The position numbers and the translations under genes are program-made. The notes beneath the pieces were generated by a model. The model saw only the letters and a list, made by a program, of their open reading frames with translations, made no database searches and had not been told where the DNA came from. Shown here one piece after another: positions 1-12,814 of a stretch of 64,000 nucleotides of DNA. The stretch's first letter is position 1, and each line of letters starts with the position of its first letter. Source of the stretch: Asterias rubens (taxonomy: Eukaryota > Echinodermata > Asteroidea > Forcipulatida > Asteriidae); contig NC_047068.1 in assembly GCF_902459465.1 (NCBI RefSeq), forward strand, positions 9,300,001 through 9,364,000. The letters are read 5' to 3'.

Positions 1-165
1 GGAATATAGGGGTGTCGGAACATAGGGATGTTGGAATATAGGTTGAGTTGTCGGAATATAGGGGTGTCGGAACATAGGGGTGTTGGAATATAGGTTGAGT
101 TGTCGGAATACAGGGGTGTCGGAACATAGGGGGGTCGGAACATAGGGGTGTCGGAATATAGAGCA
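1..165. repeat. GGAATATAGGGGTGTC-type minisatellite
   Basis: Tandem, slightly degenerate units of the form GGAAYATAGGGGTGTC alternate with a variant containing GGTTGAGTTGTC. The array runs off the left edge of the window. The same core word occurs in the large array at 25.9-26.5 kb and near 58.99 kb, so this is one dispersed repeat family. Confidence 0.9.
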
Positions 166-167
166 GT

Positions 168-335
168 CACCTGTATAGCACTGTATACTCAGAACTTTCC
201 CGAGTCCTGTTGACGAAATGGCATAATATTACTTGGGTGGGATTCGAACCCATAACCCTAGGCCAACTAGACCACCGAGATTGCCCTAGTTATAGAGTCA
301 GTTCGATTCCTATGTTGGCAGCGGGTACTAATGCT
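168..335 (-). mobile_element. tRNA-derived SINE in the intron before MMP-A exon 1
   Basis: Read on the minus strand this has a tRNA-like head with an A-box-like TGGTCTAGTTGG and a B-box GGTTCGAATCC. A tail containing ACTCGGGAAAG and TATACAGTGCT follows. The same head and tail recur near 1.5, 11.0, 17.4, 30.9, 37.3, 46.3 and 46.9 kb. The element ends about 20 bases before the splice acceptor of the first visible MMP-A exon, so the pyrimidine tract directly abuts it. Confidence 0.75.
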
Positions 336-354
336 TTTTTTTTCTCCCAAACAG

Positions 355-3300
355 AATCATCAATTTCCCCGGCCCGCCCTCTGAAATTACTCCTGAGCAA
401 GTGGTTGAAGACGTCCGAAAAGCTTTCCAGCTCTGGAGTGACGTCACACCACTGACCTTCCAGCCAGTTGACGATGAAAACGCGGCAGATATTCGGTTGG
501 TGTTCGGTAAACGTCGTCATACTGACGTGGAGGATGACCCGACATTTGACGGTCCAGGAGGCACCCTGGCTCACGCGTTCTCACCGAACAGCAACTGGGG
601 CACCACGGACGGAGATGCACACTTTGACGAGGACGAAAATTACACCCATGGTGTTCCAAATGGTAAGCTAAACTTGACGCATACACAACCTATAAATAAG
701 TACACTCTAAATGGGAGGGATTTAAAAGATTTAAAGATATTGGACACTTTTGGTAAATGCCAAAAATCAGTCTTCTCACTTGCTGTATCTCAACTTATGC
801 ATTACAGAACAAACCTGTGAAAGTTTGAGCTCAATCGGTCATCATAGTTGCGAGATAATAATACAAGAAAAAACACCCTTGTCACACGAAGTTGTGTGCT
901 TTCAGATGCTTGATTTCGAGACCTCAAGTTCTAAATCTGAGGTCTCAAAAATCAAATTCGTAGAAAATTACTTCTTTCTCGAAAACTATGGCACTTCAGA
1001 GGGAGCCGTTTCTCACAATGTTTTATACCATCAACCTCTCCCCATTACTCGTTACCATGTAAGGTTTTATGCTAGTAATTATTTTGAGCAATTACCAATA
1101 GTGTCCACTGCCTTTAATACAAATGATTGTGATATAGTGACCAATCCATTTTAAGATTTGATATTAAATCTGTTAGCTTGTAATGTTAAATGCTTTGGAT
1201 AATATTTTCTTTTTTCAAACATAAAAATGAATTGGTCCCTAGATACAATTGGGTTTACCTTTAAATCCCTCCCATAGAGTGTCATAAAATATGAACAGTT
1301 TACTTATTAGAATGACGTATTCATGACGTCATTCATCACACCATTGAATCAATCAGAGAACACACTCAGTCCTAAAAAGAAATTGTGCAATTATAAGAAG
1401 TCTAAGATCATGATAATTTTGCATCGGGATAAATCATTTTAATTTGGGTTTTACTCTTACACCGATGTGTACTGTGTTCACTGTTTAGCCTATTCTCAGT
1501 ACTTTTCCTAGTTCTTTGACGAAAACAAATCACAGGCATTAATACTCGGGTGTGACTCGAACCACGACCCTTGCAATTCTAGAGAAGTCAGTTTAAAGCC
1601 ATTGGACACTTTCGGTAAACAGTATTGTCCAAGGCCCAAACTTCGTGTATCACAACTTCTATATCAAATAACAAACCTGTGAAAATTTGGGCTCAATCGG
1701 TCATCATAGTCAGGAGTAAATAACGGAAACACCCACCCTTGTATCCGAGCGTTTCGCCGTGTCATGACATGTATTTAAAATAATTCCGTAATTCTCGCTA
1801 TCGAGAATTGATATTGTTTTACTGTTTTCTCAAAAAGTAAAGCATTACATGGAATAATTTTTCAAGAGAAGTCTTTCACCACTATCTTCTGTAAACCCTG
1901 TAAGTTATTTGTAAATCTGTGAACTTTTTTTTTCCTGTTCCGAAAGTGTATAGTGGCTTTAAGAACTGAACAATTTTTTAATACAGAGATTGGTTTTGCA
2001 TTGCATTAGTGGTAAAGATTATGGTTTGGTTGCACTAATGTATCTTTAACACGCAGGCGACCCATTGTCAAAACATCAGACTTTACCGAGTTATAGATTG
2101 GTTAAAATCTGTCTAATTATATTTTGGCTAATGACTTCCAAATGGAAACAAATCAACCAAATACATAATTTAAGAGTAGTTTAAACTGGCTAAATAGATG
2201 ATAGTTTTGCATTGGGGGCAAAGAACAGTTCCCACCCTGTTTCCACCCTTACACCGATGTATATAAAGTATACTGTCTATATTATTATACATTGCTTTAA
2301 ATGTTTCGTGACAATAAAAGTCGGGAAAGTAGAGTATAAAACGCTTATCCGTGAAGGGTAAAACAAACTAATGGTTTACTGTTCAACCACGTATTTAATT
2401 TCCTTTTGTATTGTCTCAATTGTACAAGAGAACAATAAAACACAATTTTAATCATTATGCGAAACACCTTGGAAGAAATGTGTGACATTCCAGGTATGGT
2501 GTCATTTACATAAAACAAGGATGACTAAAAATGACTGGCATTGGCAATTCTTGGTACGTGCAATAAAGCACAGATCATTTACACACGCGTGTACTTTTTC
2601 TGTACCGAAAGGGTCCAATGGCTTTAAATAAGGGTTGACAACTAATGTTATGTATCTATTTTCTTATCTTATCTTTAGGTGTGAACTTCTTCTACACTGC
2701 CGCCCATGAGATAGGTCACACCCTAGGTCTGGATCATTCTAATGTTCCCAACTCACTCATGTGGCCGTGGGGAAAGGCATTCATCACGGACTTTGTTCTC
2801 CCAAGAGATGACAAAGATGCTATTCAGTCAATTTATGGTAAATTTATTATTAAATCTCACCTCTCAACAAATCTCACTTTATCCTAATTCAAGACAAACT
2901 ACCATTATGCAATTTCTGACAACGATGGCATAAACATTTGGACATTTTGTGTTTGATTACGTTATGAACAATATTGTAAAACAAGTTTCCACAATTTTTT
3001 TTTTTTTTTAGTCTGTTATTTTTAATGTGTCAAGTCTTTTGTTCATTGCAAAAGAGATTTACACGTTGTTCAAATTGTATTACTCTGCAAACTCCTAGGT
3101 AAAAATGTACCCGGGTCAAAGAGCTCGAGTCCCCTAAGGGTAAGTTTGACCTCCGGAATATGTTTCAAAATTACCCGGAAATAATGTCAGGCTCAATCGG
3201 ACTCGGAATCGAGGTTAAATCATACGTTTTTAGTAAACAAAAAGTTTGCCTTCTTATTGTCCACGTTAAGATCAACACTTAACTTAATTGCTCGTTTCCT

Positions 3301-6300
3301 AAATTGTCCATAATTAATTTTGACTTTTCTCCTACAGGAGCCAACCCGAACCCACCTACCCTCCCACCAGCTACTTCTCAACCACCCCCAGCTTACTGCG
3401 TCGCTCCAATCAGCACCGTCATCAATATTCGTGATCAGCTTTATACATTCTCGGTAAGTGGAATATGATTGTGTTGGTTACCTAATCGAGCTGCGACCAG
3501 TGAGACATTTCACGAAGCCTTTAAGCACAAAAATCTGCTAAGCACAGGCAGAATATCGCTTAGCAGAAACTGATTACCAGATAACAATCCACAGGGTTTA
3601 CGTTGTTGTGGCTGGTGCCCGACCTTTTTTTTTTTTTTTTTTTGCTATAAGCAAAGAAATTTGCCAAGCAGTGTTTTATGCTTCCAGAGATTGTTTTTCT
3701 TCCTTTTTTCGGGGGGTAAAATGATCGGTTTTTTTCTGTGGCTTCATTAAGCAAACTCTGAGCCTATTACCGATGATTTTTCAGCAGGTTTTCAATTTTG
3801 TTTTTGTGAGAAGTTGAACATTATACGGCGCACGGATAAGTTTTATCTTCGATCCTTTGCAAATTTTGCTTCGATTTTAGTGAACGATTTCACCTTTATC
3901 AACTGGCTAATTTGCAATGCAATTTTTAAAAGTGGATCGCAAATTTGCACCATTTATTCTTGATAAATCATTTAACTCCTCTTGGGAATTGTTGTATGGA
4001 TGGGTTAGATTGACCTGTTTCCCTGCAATGTTGCTATACACTTCAGTAAAGAACGACTTGGCAATTACCCAACAAAATACTGCAGCGATACTCACACCAC
4101 ATTGCATGAAAACAAAAACGAGTTGTTTCTGCACTTTGGACTTCGTTGAAGTGAAACACGGACTTCCGCTCAATAATCAAAAGCTCAAACGTTGCACAAT
4201 GAGCTACGAAATCAGGAATCCCACAATTTATTGAGCAACTGGTTCAAAAGAAAAATCACAAATTATTTGAAAGGAACAAGAAAGCATAACATCGAAGGTG
4301 CTTTTGTGTATGTTTTTTCCAACTACGACCGACGATTTTATGATATTGTATGTTGATGGAAGGGTGACCGCAAGTTTTAATTTCATCACGATACGATATG
4401 CCTGGCCTGTGCCAAAACCACAGACTTTAAGCAATCCATCATCCACAAAAAGTGTAACAAAATCGCAACAAAACAGAGCTCTCACCTACCTATAGTAGAC
4501 TCTTTGTCTAGTTTTTATAGGATTTGGTTATTTGTTGCTTTCCCACAGACTCATGCTGTTTTAGGCAGAAAATACTGCTTTAGCAAATACCTTTGTCAAT
4601 AAAAAAAAAGGAGTGGGTACCAGTTGCAATAATGTAAACTGCATGGAATTTTGACTGGTAACCAGTTTCTGCTTAGCAAGATTTTCCTGTGCTTAGCATC
4701 ATTATTTTATTTTGTGCTACCTAGTTTTATGAATTGAGCCCAGATTAATATGATATTCTGGCATTCAACGAAAAATAATATTTTATTTAAAAAGTCTTTT
4801 CAGACATAAGGGATGTAGCACTATATTAACAATCGCTGTAAAAAGTTGATTATTTCACGCCACGAACAACTAATTATAAGACACGGTTTAAAACGGAGCC
4901 CCATATTTTGTTCAAATCAACAGAATGATAAACTTTGGAGGTTCGACTTGGAAGGTAACTTGCTGTCTGATGCTGAGGGTGAACTGTCTAGAACATATTT
5001 CCCAAAACTTCCCAGACATCCGTCAGCTGGCTACGAAAGACATTACGATCGGAAAATCCACTTCTTCAAAGGTAATAGCTAAGCCTCAGTGTTGTTCGAT
5101 GTTATAATATAAATCGTTTTACTGTTTGTTTATTTTTTTTTAAAGCCAAAGTGTTTCTTTGAACCATTCTATTGTTGTAATCCCATAGGGGGCCTATACA
5201 GGTACAATAAAACTAACGTGCAAAACTATTTCATTTAGAAAGGAGGTTGCGTTTTAGATATAATATAATCGCCGAAAATCCAGAGCGAATTATGTCCATT
5301 TCAGGAAGAATAATCCAATACGAATAGACATTATGAGAAACTTCACTGACAGTATATAATATTCACATTGTGGGACACACAAACTGATATATTTTACAAA
5401 ACCACATTTCTTCAAAGTGACATGTTTCTCAAAATGATTTACACTGTCGAAAGCTGCTGTGGGCTTATAACCAACAGTTTGTTTTTCCATTAATTTTAGG
5501 AGTGGTTACCAGACGTATACCTTCCCTAAACCGAGACTAGTAGACTACATGTTTTTATGTTAGTTTTGAAATAGACTATCCAACCAGGGCCCAATTTCAT
5601 AGCGCTGCTTAGCGGCCGATTTTGGTAACCTTCCGGTGCTTACCGCACGAAAATAAATGACGTCAGAATGCAATTCCACGGTATTAAACACGCAATAAGG
5701 CCGCCCAATTATTCTGCTAACTTAAGAAATACGCAAAGGCTTAGGCAAATTTGCCTGCTACAGTAAGCACGCAAATTTGCTTACCGTTAAGCAGCGCTAT
5801 GAAATTTGGCTCAGGAGGAGACCATAACAAATATCAGAGAAAATAAACTCACTTTCTCTCAACTTGTTCCATCTTCCCCAAAGGTCGCAACTACTGGATC
5901 TACAAGTCAGCCCGCTCCTCTCCGCCACTCTTCAAGATGTACAACATTAACACCACAAATGCCGAAGACGAACCTGACTTCCCTCGCCCTGTTCGAGAGC
6001 TGGGCCTCCCTAAGAAGATGACAGCGGCTTTGCATGTTGCTGACGTGGGCAAGACGTACTTCTTCAAGGCGAAGAACACCTTCATCTTAGATGAGTTTGA
6101 AGGAATATTGGCTGAAGAAGCTGAGAGGATACATCAGGTCTTTCCTGATGCGCAGAAGTTCCCATCAGCAGCATTCTACAATGACGGTAAAGAGAAACAA
6201 CTTCATTGTTCAGATTTATTTTCTTGAAATGAAAATCTAAAAGGCTTCTGGTACCCGTATGGGGTATTCGTTAAAAACCCTTACAAATTGTTTTTAAACA

Positions 6301-7005
6301 AAGTTACGTGTATTGTTATAATGTGTGGAGACATTTTGAATGCAACTAAGATTATTCCCAAAAGCTTCGTCTCTTTAAGTTTTTGGGTAATCCTCATGGA
6401 CATTTTTAAATTCACCATTACAACAGTTCACCTTTTGGGAAAATGGGTTGAAATCTTGCAAATTGTTTGATAAAGGTTGGGTACCTTTTGTAGGACACAA
6501 AACACTAGAGTCCAAAGATTAAACTTACAGCTTATTATAACAATTATTAAATAAGAATGCTTCCCTTACTTGCCGATGTGCTGTAGTTGCCGATGTGCAG
6601 ACTTACGCGACTCTCCTGAAGAAAAAAAAACTTTCTCTAAAATGTTTCGCTTTTTTTTTCAAAAACGTCACGACTAAATGAAACAGGAAATTCTACAGAA
6701 CAATTATTATACTACATACATCTTCATTTACAATAAGTGGGGATTCATGTATTGGTAAAAAAAAAAATGATACACAAAAGGTACCAACAAAACCGTTGAA
6801 ACAAAATATTTTGAAGACATTTTGTTCACTGTCCCTCTATTTTGCTTTTCTCTTCCACACAGGCTACGCATACATCATTTACTTTCACGGTCACAGCGCA
6901 GTCTACTACAGATTCAAATGGGACGCAACTACTAAATCATTCCTGAGCTTGACAGGCTATAATAACGCACGTGACCTGTACACTGACTTTTTAGGCTGCC
7001 CTTAA
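355..7005 (+). CDS. Matrix metalloproteinase MMP-A, 5' partial
   Basis: Secreted zinc endopeptidase of the matrixin family, expected to cleave extracellular-matrix proteins. Six exons join in phase: 355-662, 2679-2837, 3338-3453, 4924-5071, 5884-6186 and 6863-7005, giving 392 visible residues to a TAA stop. The first exon opens in the catalytic domain ([17 protein letters not shown]) and carries the structural metal loop [12 protein letters not shown]. The second holds the zinc site [11 protein letters not shown] and the Met-turn (SLMWP, Met eight residues after the last His). The third is a proline-rich hinge plus the first hemopexin Cys. The last three complete the four-blade hemopexin domain, whose closing Cys is in LGCP. 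Signal peptide, prodomain and cysteine switch must lie left of the window. Exon sizes and phases match MMP-B almost exactly, so the two look like tandem duplicates. The exact human MMP counterpart cannot be told by eye. Confidence 0.9.
731..1117. mobile_element. R1 inverted-repeat element, copy 1 (MMP-A intron)
   Basis: R1 is the commonest element in the window. It has terminal inverted repeats ending TTAAAGGCAGTGGACACTAT and ATAGTGTCCACTGCCTTTAA and a central hairpin GATTTCGAGACCTC / GAGGTCTCGAAATC. No transposase is encoded. The TTAA at both ends suggests insertion at TTAA. This copy is complete but its left end has diverged. Confidence 0.85.
1450..1590 (-). mobile_element. tRNA-derived SINE, MMP-A intron
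   Basis: Minus-strand copy of the SINE described at 168-335. It has the ACTCGAACC B-box region and the tail that includes the ACCGATGTGTACTGTG sequence. It is degenerate and directly abuts the R2 element on its right. Confidence 0.65.
1593..1962. mobile_element. R2 inverted-repeat element, copy 1
   Basis: Ends read TTAAAGCCATTGGACACTTTCGG and, inverted, CCGAAAGTGTATAGTGGCTTTAA. The family is distinct from R1 but also TTAA-flanked. A second, shorter copy is at 60838-61081 and a lone right end is at about 2597-2631. Confidence 0.75.
3480..4745. mobile_element. Large inverted-repeat block in MMP-A intron 3
   Basis: Both margins carry words of the GCTTAGCAGAAACTG / CAGTTTCTGCTTAGC type in opposite orientation, with poly(T) near 3625. 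The words resemble the GGGCCCAATTTCAT...GCTTAGC elements elsewhere in the window. The interior (about 3.8-4.5 kb) has no recognisable coding signal despite short ORFs on both strands. Confidence 0.45.
5200..5510. repeat. Diverged repeat, first of a pair with 7430-7735
   Basis: The words CAATAAAAC, ATAATCGCCGAAAATCC, CATTAATTTTAGGAGTG and ACCAGACGTATA recur in the same order at 7430-7735. A similar sequence appears in the opposite orientation near 35.37-35.52 kb. No coding capacity was recognised. Confidence 0.55.
5587..5814. mobile_element. R4 inverted-repeat element (GGGCCCAATTTCATAG family)
   Basis: Left end GGGCCCAATTTCATAGCGCT and right end AGCGCTATGAAATTTGGCTC form terminal inverted repeats around a non-coding core containing TGACGTCA-like sequence. 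It lies just before MMP-A exon 5 (5884). Copies near 62.41-62.65 and 62.65-62.85 kb are better preserved at the ends. Confidence 0.75.
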
Positions 7006-7429
7006 AAAAAAACTGATTAGTTCAGATTATAGATTTTACAGAAATGAATGTCAAAAAGAGGTAATTTGATGCGGACCAAGAGTGTTTTGAAAGTGGGATT
7101 CGGTTGTAGTTTTACCAACCTGCACATAGAGGCAGAAAGGAACACAAAATCAAGCACTTGTATTTGGAAGAGCTTTTTGCATGGACGTATTGTCATGTTC
7201 GCGTAACACGATTGTAGCGCCCTCTACAGTCGACACTTGGTTGAACTTTTTACACTTGAGTCGCCAACTCTGCCATACTTACAGAAACTAGCCATTGCAT
7301 ACCATTCCTATATTGCAGGGACTAGCCATTACAATCATTCCTCTATTGTTAGTATACATACAGCATTATCTTTTGAAAGGGAAAGTACACCTTTGGTGTT
7401 CGGAAGCATCAGTGATTGTTTTCATCCTA

Positions 7430-7735
7430 TATAAACATGGATGCATACAATAAAACCAACTTGTGAACATTTCATTTCAAAAGATGGTCGCGTTTACGAT
7501 AAATCGTCGAAAATCCGCAAACCGTAGCTGAAACACACAAACTGAGAGACATTACTGTCGGTGACGCTTCTCATATTAATTTTTGGGGGGATGGAAACTG
7601 ATCTATTTTCCCATAAACACGTTACTTCAAAGTGAAATGATTCTCAAAATGAAAGCTGCTGTAAGACCTACCTCTAACCAGGTGAGTTTTAATTGCCATT
7701 AATTTTAAGAGTGATTACCAAACGTATATTTCCTC
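7430..7735. repeat. Diverged repeat downstream of MMP-A, second of a pair
   Basis: Matches 5200-5510 in word order. The AATAAA at 7449-7454, the first good poly(A) signal after the MMP-A stop, lies inside it. Either the repeat supplies the 3' end signal or the true signal is further on, for example the AATAAA near 8457. Confidence 0.5.
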
Positions 7736-7819
7736 TTTAACATAACTCACTGTTGGATATTTTAGTTGTGTTTTTGGCTTTACAAGGGAATAGTGATAGT
7801 CATTTACAGTCAACATAGA

Positions 7820-8198
7820 TTAAATACACTGGACACTATTGGTAATTGTCAAAGACCAGTGTTCTCACTTGGTGTATCTCAACAATAACAAACCTTTGAA
7901 AATTTGAGCTCAATATTGATCGTCGAAGTTGCGAGATAAAAATAAGAGAAAAAAACACCCTTGTCATATGAAGTTGTGTGCGTTTAGATGCTTGATTTCG
8001 AGACCTCCAATTCTAAATCTGAGGTCTCGAAATCAAATCCGTTGGAAATTACTTCCTTCTCGAAGAATACGTTACTTCAGAGGGAGCTGTTTCTCACAAT
8101 GTTTTATACCATCAACCTCTCCCCTTTACTCGTCATCGAGAAAGGTTTTATACTCATAATTATTTTGAGTTATTACCAATAGTGTCCACTGCCTTTAA
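7820..8198. mobile_element. R1 element, copy 2
   Basis: Full-length copy 0.8 kb beyond the MMP-A stop with both ends and the central hairpin recognisable. If MMP-A transcripts run past 7.45 kb, it would be in the 3' UTR. Confidence 0.85.
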
Positions 8199-8519
8199 CA
8201 ACTGATTGTTTCCTATAAATTGAAAAGAAATGTTTTTGAAAAGAGCGTTTAAAAAGAGGGACATTTCAGAAGCTTGTCTTGAAAAGAAAGAAAATGTTTG
8301 AAAAAGCAGTAAAGTTCACATTGAATCTAATTCAGTAATTATATTGTAAATTCTTGTAAATAGTGCACTGCTTGTATTTTACACTTCTGAGTAGACATGC
8401 CGTTTTAGAAATATATTTATTGTATTTATAGTTTTTATTTATGAATTGGTTTTGGTAATAAAACATAAGTTAATACAAAATGTAGATGCTTCTTGTACAT
8501 TTTATTGAATTTTGACAAA

Positions 8520-10270
8520 CGATGAACAAACCCACGTGACAAACCAGAAGCATGGTTCGGGAAAACACTGTTTCAAGAGTGTATTAACAAAAGTAAAAAC
8601 ATAATCGCAGTTCTAAAAGAGAAAACTGAGTTTGGGCATTTCTAGCTGAAGATCAACCCTGTCTTCAGGTCACAAAGCTAACAAATCGGACTGAATTATA
8701 AGTGCAGCGTGAAATACCACACGGGTACGGGGGTTGTCTTTTCTATGTTCAGAGATACATGTTGTTCCATCAAAAGATACCCCTACGTCCTCAAAGTAAA
8801 CACATGATTTCATCTTTTTATACCGAGACCCCCTAAAACCCTCTACCACATTCCTCAGATTCTAAGTACACAATAAATACACAATAGAAATTGGGATACC
8901 ATAAGCACCATGCCCTATACCGAGAACCACAATGGTTCCAAATACCATAGACATGTTTATTCAATGCCAACGTCCGAGTTGTCGAGCCAACCTACGCTGG
9001 AAAACCATAAAAAGCCATAAATGAATGCAAAACAAAAACAGACAGTTTCTGTTTTGTAACGATATTCAAACATTGAGTTGATTTTCTTTAAAACAAAGTA
9101 ATTAATTAGGGAGGTATTTTTTATTTAATTGAAAGTTTGTAGAATTTAACAAGGGCGGTTTGTTGATCAACAATTGTTGAAAGGTTAAGCCACGTCTCTT
9201 CAGGGTCAGACACAGACAAGTCCACATCACATGGTATACATGGTGAATGTATACTGAACCTCCACTTCCTTAATACTCAATTGAACAAAAACAGTAACGT
9301 TTTAATGCAACCTAGTTTGGTGAACAGTGAACACCGCCCTCTATCAGAATGCTACTGCCAGTGCAAAGGTATTCTGGGACATGCCGAGTTTCGGAGAAGG
9401 CCTCTGATGGCTGAATTGGCTCCGGCTAATGTAGTACAATGGGTGAGTATTCGGCAGTCATAGCCCCCTCCCCCTAATCGAAGCGAAAAGAACTATCGAC
9501 AAGAAAATTGCATTTTATTTCTATAATTTTGTAATGCAGGATGGTAATGGTCAACGACCACTATCCTCATTGGTGCAACCCAGCAATCATAACAAACCTG
9601 TGAAAAGTTGGCAGATAATCGATGTTGCAGGAAAGATGCCTACGAAACGCTCATACCTGAAACTCTTAACAGAATACAATTGTATGGCATATCAACAGCT
9701 CTCCGGTGCTCTTTTTACCAAGTACATTTTTATGGCCAAAAATTGAGGAGTAGTCAGCAAAATTAGACATTGTCTTGAAGCATGTGTCATCAAAGGTTCA
9801 ATTCAACCATATATACCCGATGTAATGGACGATCAAGCAGTAAATTGAAAAGGTAAAACAAAGACAGGATAGGTAGCCTATGTGTCGGTAGAGGAAGTAA
9901 TGCGCACTTAACCGCACCGCCTTTTGATATAAGGAGCTGTGAACTTAAAGTCCGGTTATTGTTTTTCAGGCGTGAATTTGATCCTTTTAAAAAAAGTAGG
10001 ACAATCTTTTAGGGCACAAGAGCTGCAGTTTACTTGTTCATAAGGACAAGGATTTATTGGACTTTCAGGCTATTTAATCACAGTTTTTCTGATTGTTACA
10101 AGTACAAAAAAAATTCGGAAATCAGACTTAAGCAGGAACAGTAGTGTGCCTGGTTTTGCTCACTGCCTGTTCAGTAGGCCTACATAAAAGTTGGGTAACT
10201 TTGTGGCACTAAGTGTATATAACTGTATACCAATATTCTTCCTCTTTTCCCCGTCAAAAGAGGTCTGTAT
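8520..10270. other. Intergenic, nothing recognised
   Basis: AT-rich sequence between MMP-A and the next R1 copy. Two short open frames near 9281-9463 and 9534-9746 have no recognisable motif, no credible splice partners and no similarity to neighbouring genes. I do not call them. Confidence 0.6.
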
Positions 10271-10274
10271 AAAG

Positions 10275-10659
10275 TTAAAGGCAGTGGACACTATTGGTAA
10301 TTACTCAAAATATTTATTAGCATAACACCTTACTTGGTGACGAGTAATGGGGAGAGGTTGGTAGTAAAAAACATTGTGAGAAACGGCTCCCTCTGAAGTG
10401 GAGTAGTTTTCGAGAAAAAGGTACATTTCCACTGAATTTGATTTCGAGACCTCAGATTTAGAACTTGAGGTCTCGAAATCAACCATCTGAAGGCACACAA
10501 CTTCGTGTGACAAGGGTGTTTTTTCTTTCGTTATTATCTCGCAACTTCGACGACCGATTGAGCTCAAATTTTCACGGGTTTGTATTTTATGCAAATGTTG
10601 AGATACAGCAAGTGTGAAGACTGGTCTTGACAATTAACAATAGAGTCCAGTGTCTTTAA
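10275..10659. mobile_element. R1 element, copy 3
   Basis: Complete copy bounded by TTAAAGGCAGTGGACAC and GTCCAGTGTCTTTAA. The open frame seen on its minus strand is a repeat artefact shared with other copies. Confidence 0.85.
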
Positions 10660-10974
10660 CAAAATTAAATATCCGATTCAAATTAAACATAGCGATAAAT
10701 AATAAAAGCAAAACACCCTGAGTGATGAGTTGGGTTTAATTTACTGTACATAGTCATTTTTACCGGACTGTGATGTAACCCTTCGGTAGCATCACAATGC
10801 TTTATTTACTGTGAATCAAAATTGCCACTACCGTTGTGCTTTTCATTTTTGGGAATTTTGTGTTCTTCTATTAACTCTATTCAAAAAAGGGAATCCTTAA
10901 ACAAAATCAGGACAATTTTCAAGGGTGGCAATTTTATACTACAGAAAGCATATTGATATCTAGAATTGCAAGGA

Positions 10975-11130
10975 TCGTGTGCTCGAATCCCACCCGAGTA
11001 ACATGCCTGTGATGTTTTTTTTCACAGGACTCTGGAAAGTACTGAGTAAACAGTGCTAATACACATCGGTGTATGGGTAAACAAAAACAAAATTAATATT
11101 CTTTATCCCTGATGCAAATTTAACATCTGT
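10975..11130 (+). mobile_element. tRNA-derived SINE, plus orientation
   Basis: B-box-like GCTCGAATCCCACCCGAG, then ACAGGACTCTGGAAAGTACTG, CATCGGTGTATGGG and the 3' word TTCTTTATCCCTGATGC. It is one of the copies with the longest recognisable tail. The A-box half of the head is missing or degraded. Confidence 0.7.
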
Positions 11131-12814
11131 TATATTGATATCCGGCAAGTTTTTTTTTTTACTAAAACGAATCTAACAATCACGGAAAATCGAAATAATT
11201 ACTCTAACCTATAACTCTCAAATCTTTCTGGAATGAGGTCTTTAGGTTGCATACCAGAATTCATACATAATCCAATCAAGTGACATCTCAGGCTTTCATT
11301 TCTTGCTGTTCATGGAATATCATTTCAATGGACATGAAACTAGCAAAGTGAAATGCAGTATGGCATAATGTGGTAATGTGTGGGGAAGTTCCGTGAATCA
11401 ACATGTGTCTGACCACATCCCAAATCAATGACAAACACAATATGACACTCTTGTGTCGTGGGGAAAAAAGAGAGGGATTAATGTAATATTAGATCAAGTC
11501 CCGAGTTGGCCTTGCATGTCACATAGATTTATGGCCCTTAACTTTTGAGTTTTTTTGGATTGTTGTCTGATATCATAGAGTTTACCTGTAAGGTGGCAAC
11601 TTTATACATGGTTTACCTGTAAGATGGCAACTTGATTACGTCATGATGCAAGGTCTAAAAGTATAAAGACCTCACGCATCGCGTCATCAAGGAGCCATGA
11701 GCAAGTTTGGGGTTAAAGCTACTAATACTATATTTTAACAGAAACTGTGATATAGCTCTCGAATTGACCATATCGACGTTCGATGTAGTCAATCTCCCTA
11801 GGCTGGTTTCTTGTTAGTCTATAGTCGGTGTAATCAAGTCTAGTCGCCACCAGAATTTGCTCAATGAAGAGCAATGGAAGCGCACAGATGTGTTTGCGCG
11901 ACGATATGATTGGCCAATGAACAACCTCCTTTAGACCTCTCAGGCGAGGGCGCCCTACTTCTATGACGTCATGTGCATAATGTTTATTATAAAATAAAAG
12001 GAAACAAACGTGTGGGAACATGTATGTTTAGAAGGAGTTTCAAGACACACATCAACATTCAAGGATGCGAACAAAGTGAATAGTTATAACTTTAGTCAGT
12101 TTCCCTTGTGGTTTATATTGATAACTTAAGTTATATTAATCAAATAGTTACTAAGTTGGATTGAAACATGGTGTACATAGGAACCCTCTCATTATACGAA
12201 AACTGGTAAATGATGATTCATATATGGGAAAAAAAGGGGGGGGGGGCATGTCCTGGTGTTGTGGTGAGGTGTACGTTGGGTTGGGGAGACCAAACCACTA
12301 TTAGCATGCGCTGACTCTTTGACTCAAACTAATATTTCAAGTTCCGAAAAGGAGAATTGTTATGTTCTTCTTCACTCAATCAAGACGAACCTTGAGTTTG
12401 GCTTGAAAAAAAAAACAATAATGCGTGGCATTGGATAGAAGTCAATCTATTCAACTTTATACAGTAACACCATTTAACGACGTCAAACGTCCGTGTATGG
12501 TCACGTTGGGACCATCGAGAAAGGACACTAGCCTTCTCTATGTTAGGACCATCGCGCGAGGCGAGCTTTTTTCTTCAGTTGTGATGGGCCTTAAAATCAC
12601 CTGGAAATAGAACTTTTTTTTTTTCAAACATATTAAGAGTATATGTTTAGTAACAATAAAACAATTTTTTTTAGTGATTGTTTGTCACGGTTTATATGAT
12701 TAAAAAATAGATAAAGTTGCTTGGGGTTTGACTCCGCCTACTCCTTTTGTGACGTCAAGTCCAAGCCGTGAGTTTGTTGGTTCCGAAAAAACAAATTCTT
12801 GCATTTTCCCAGCA

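Noticed and set aside
9281..9746. Two adjacent short open frames between MMP-A and MMP-B
   Set aside because: No motif, no signal peptide, no clear splice partners. Length is within chance for AT-rich DNA.
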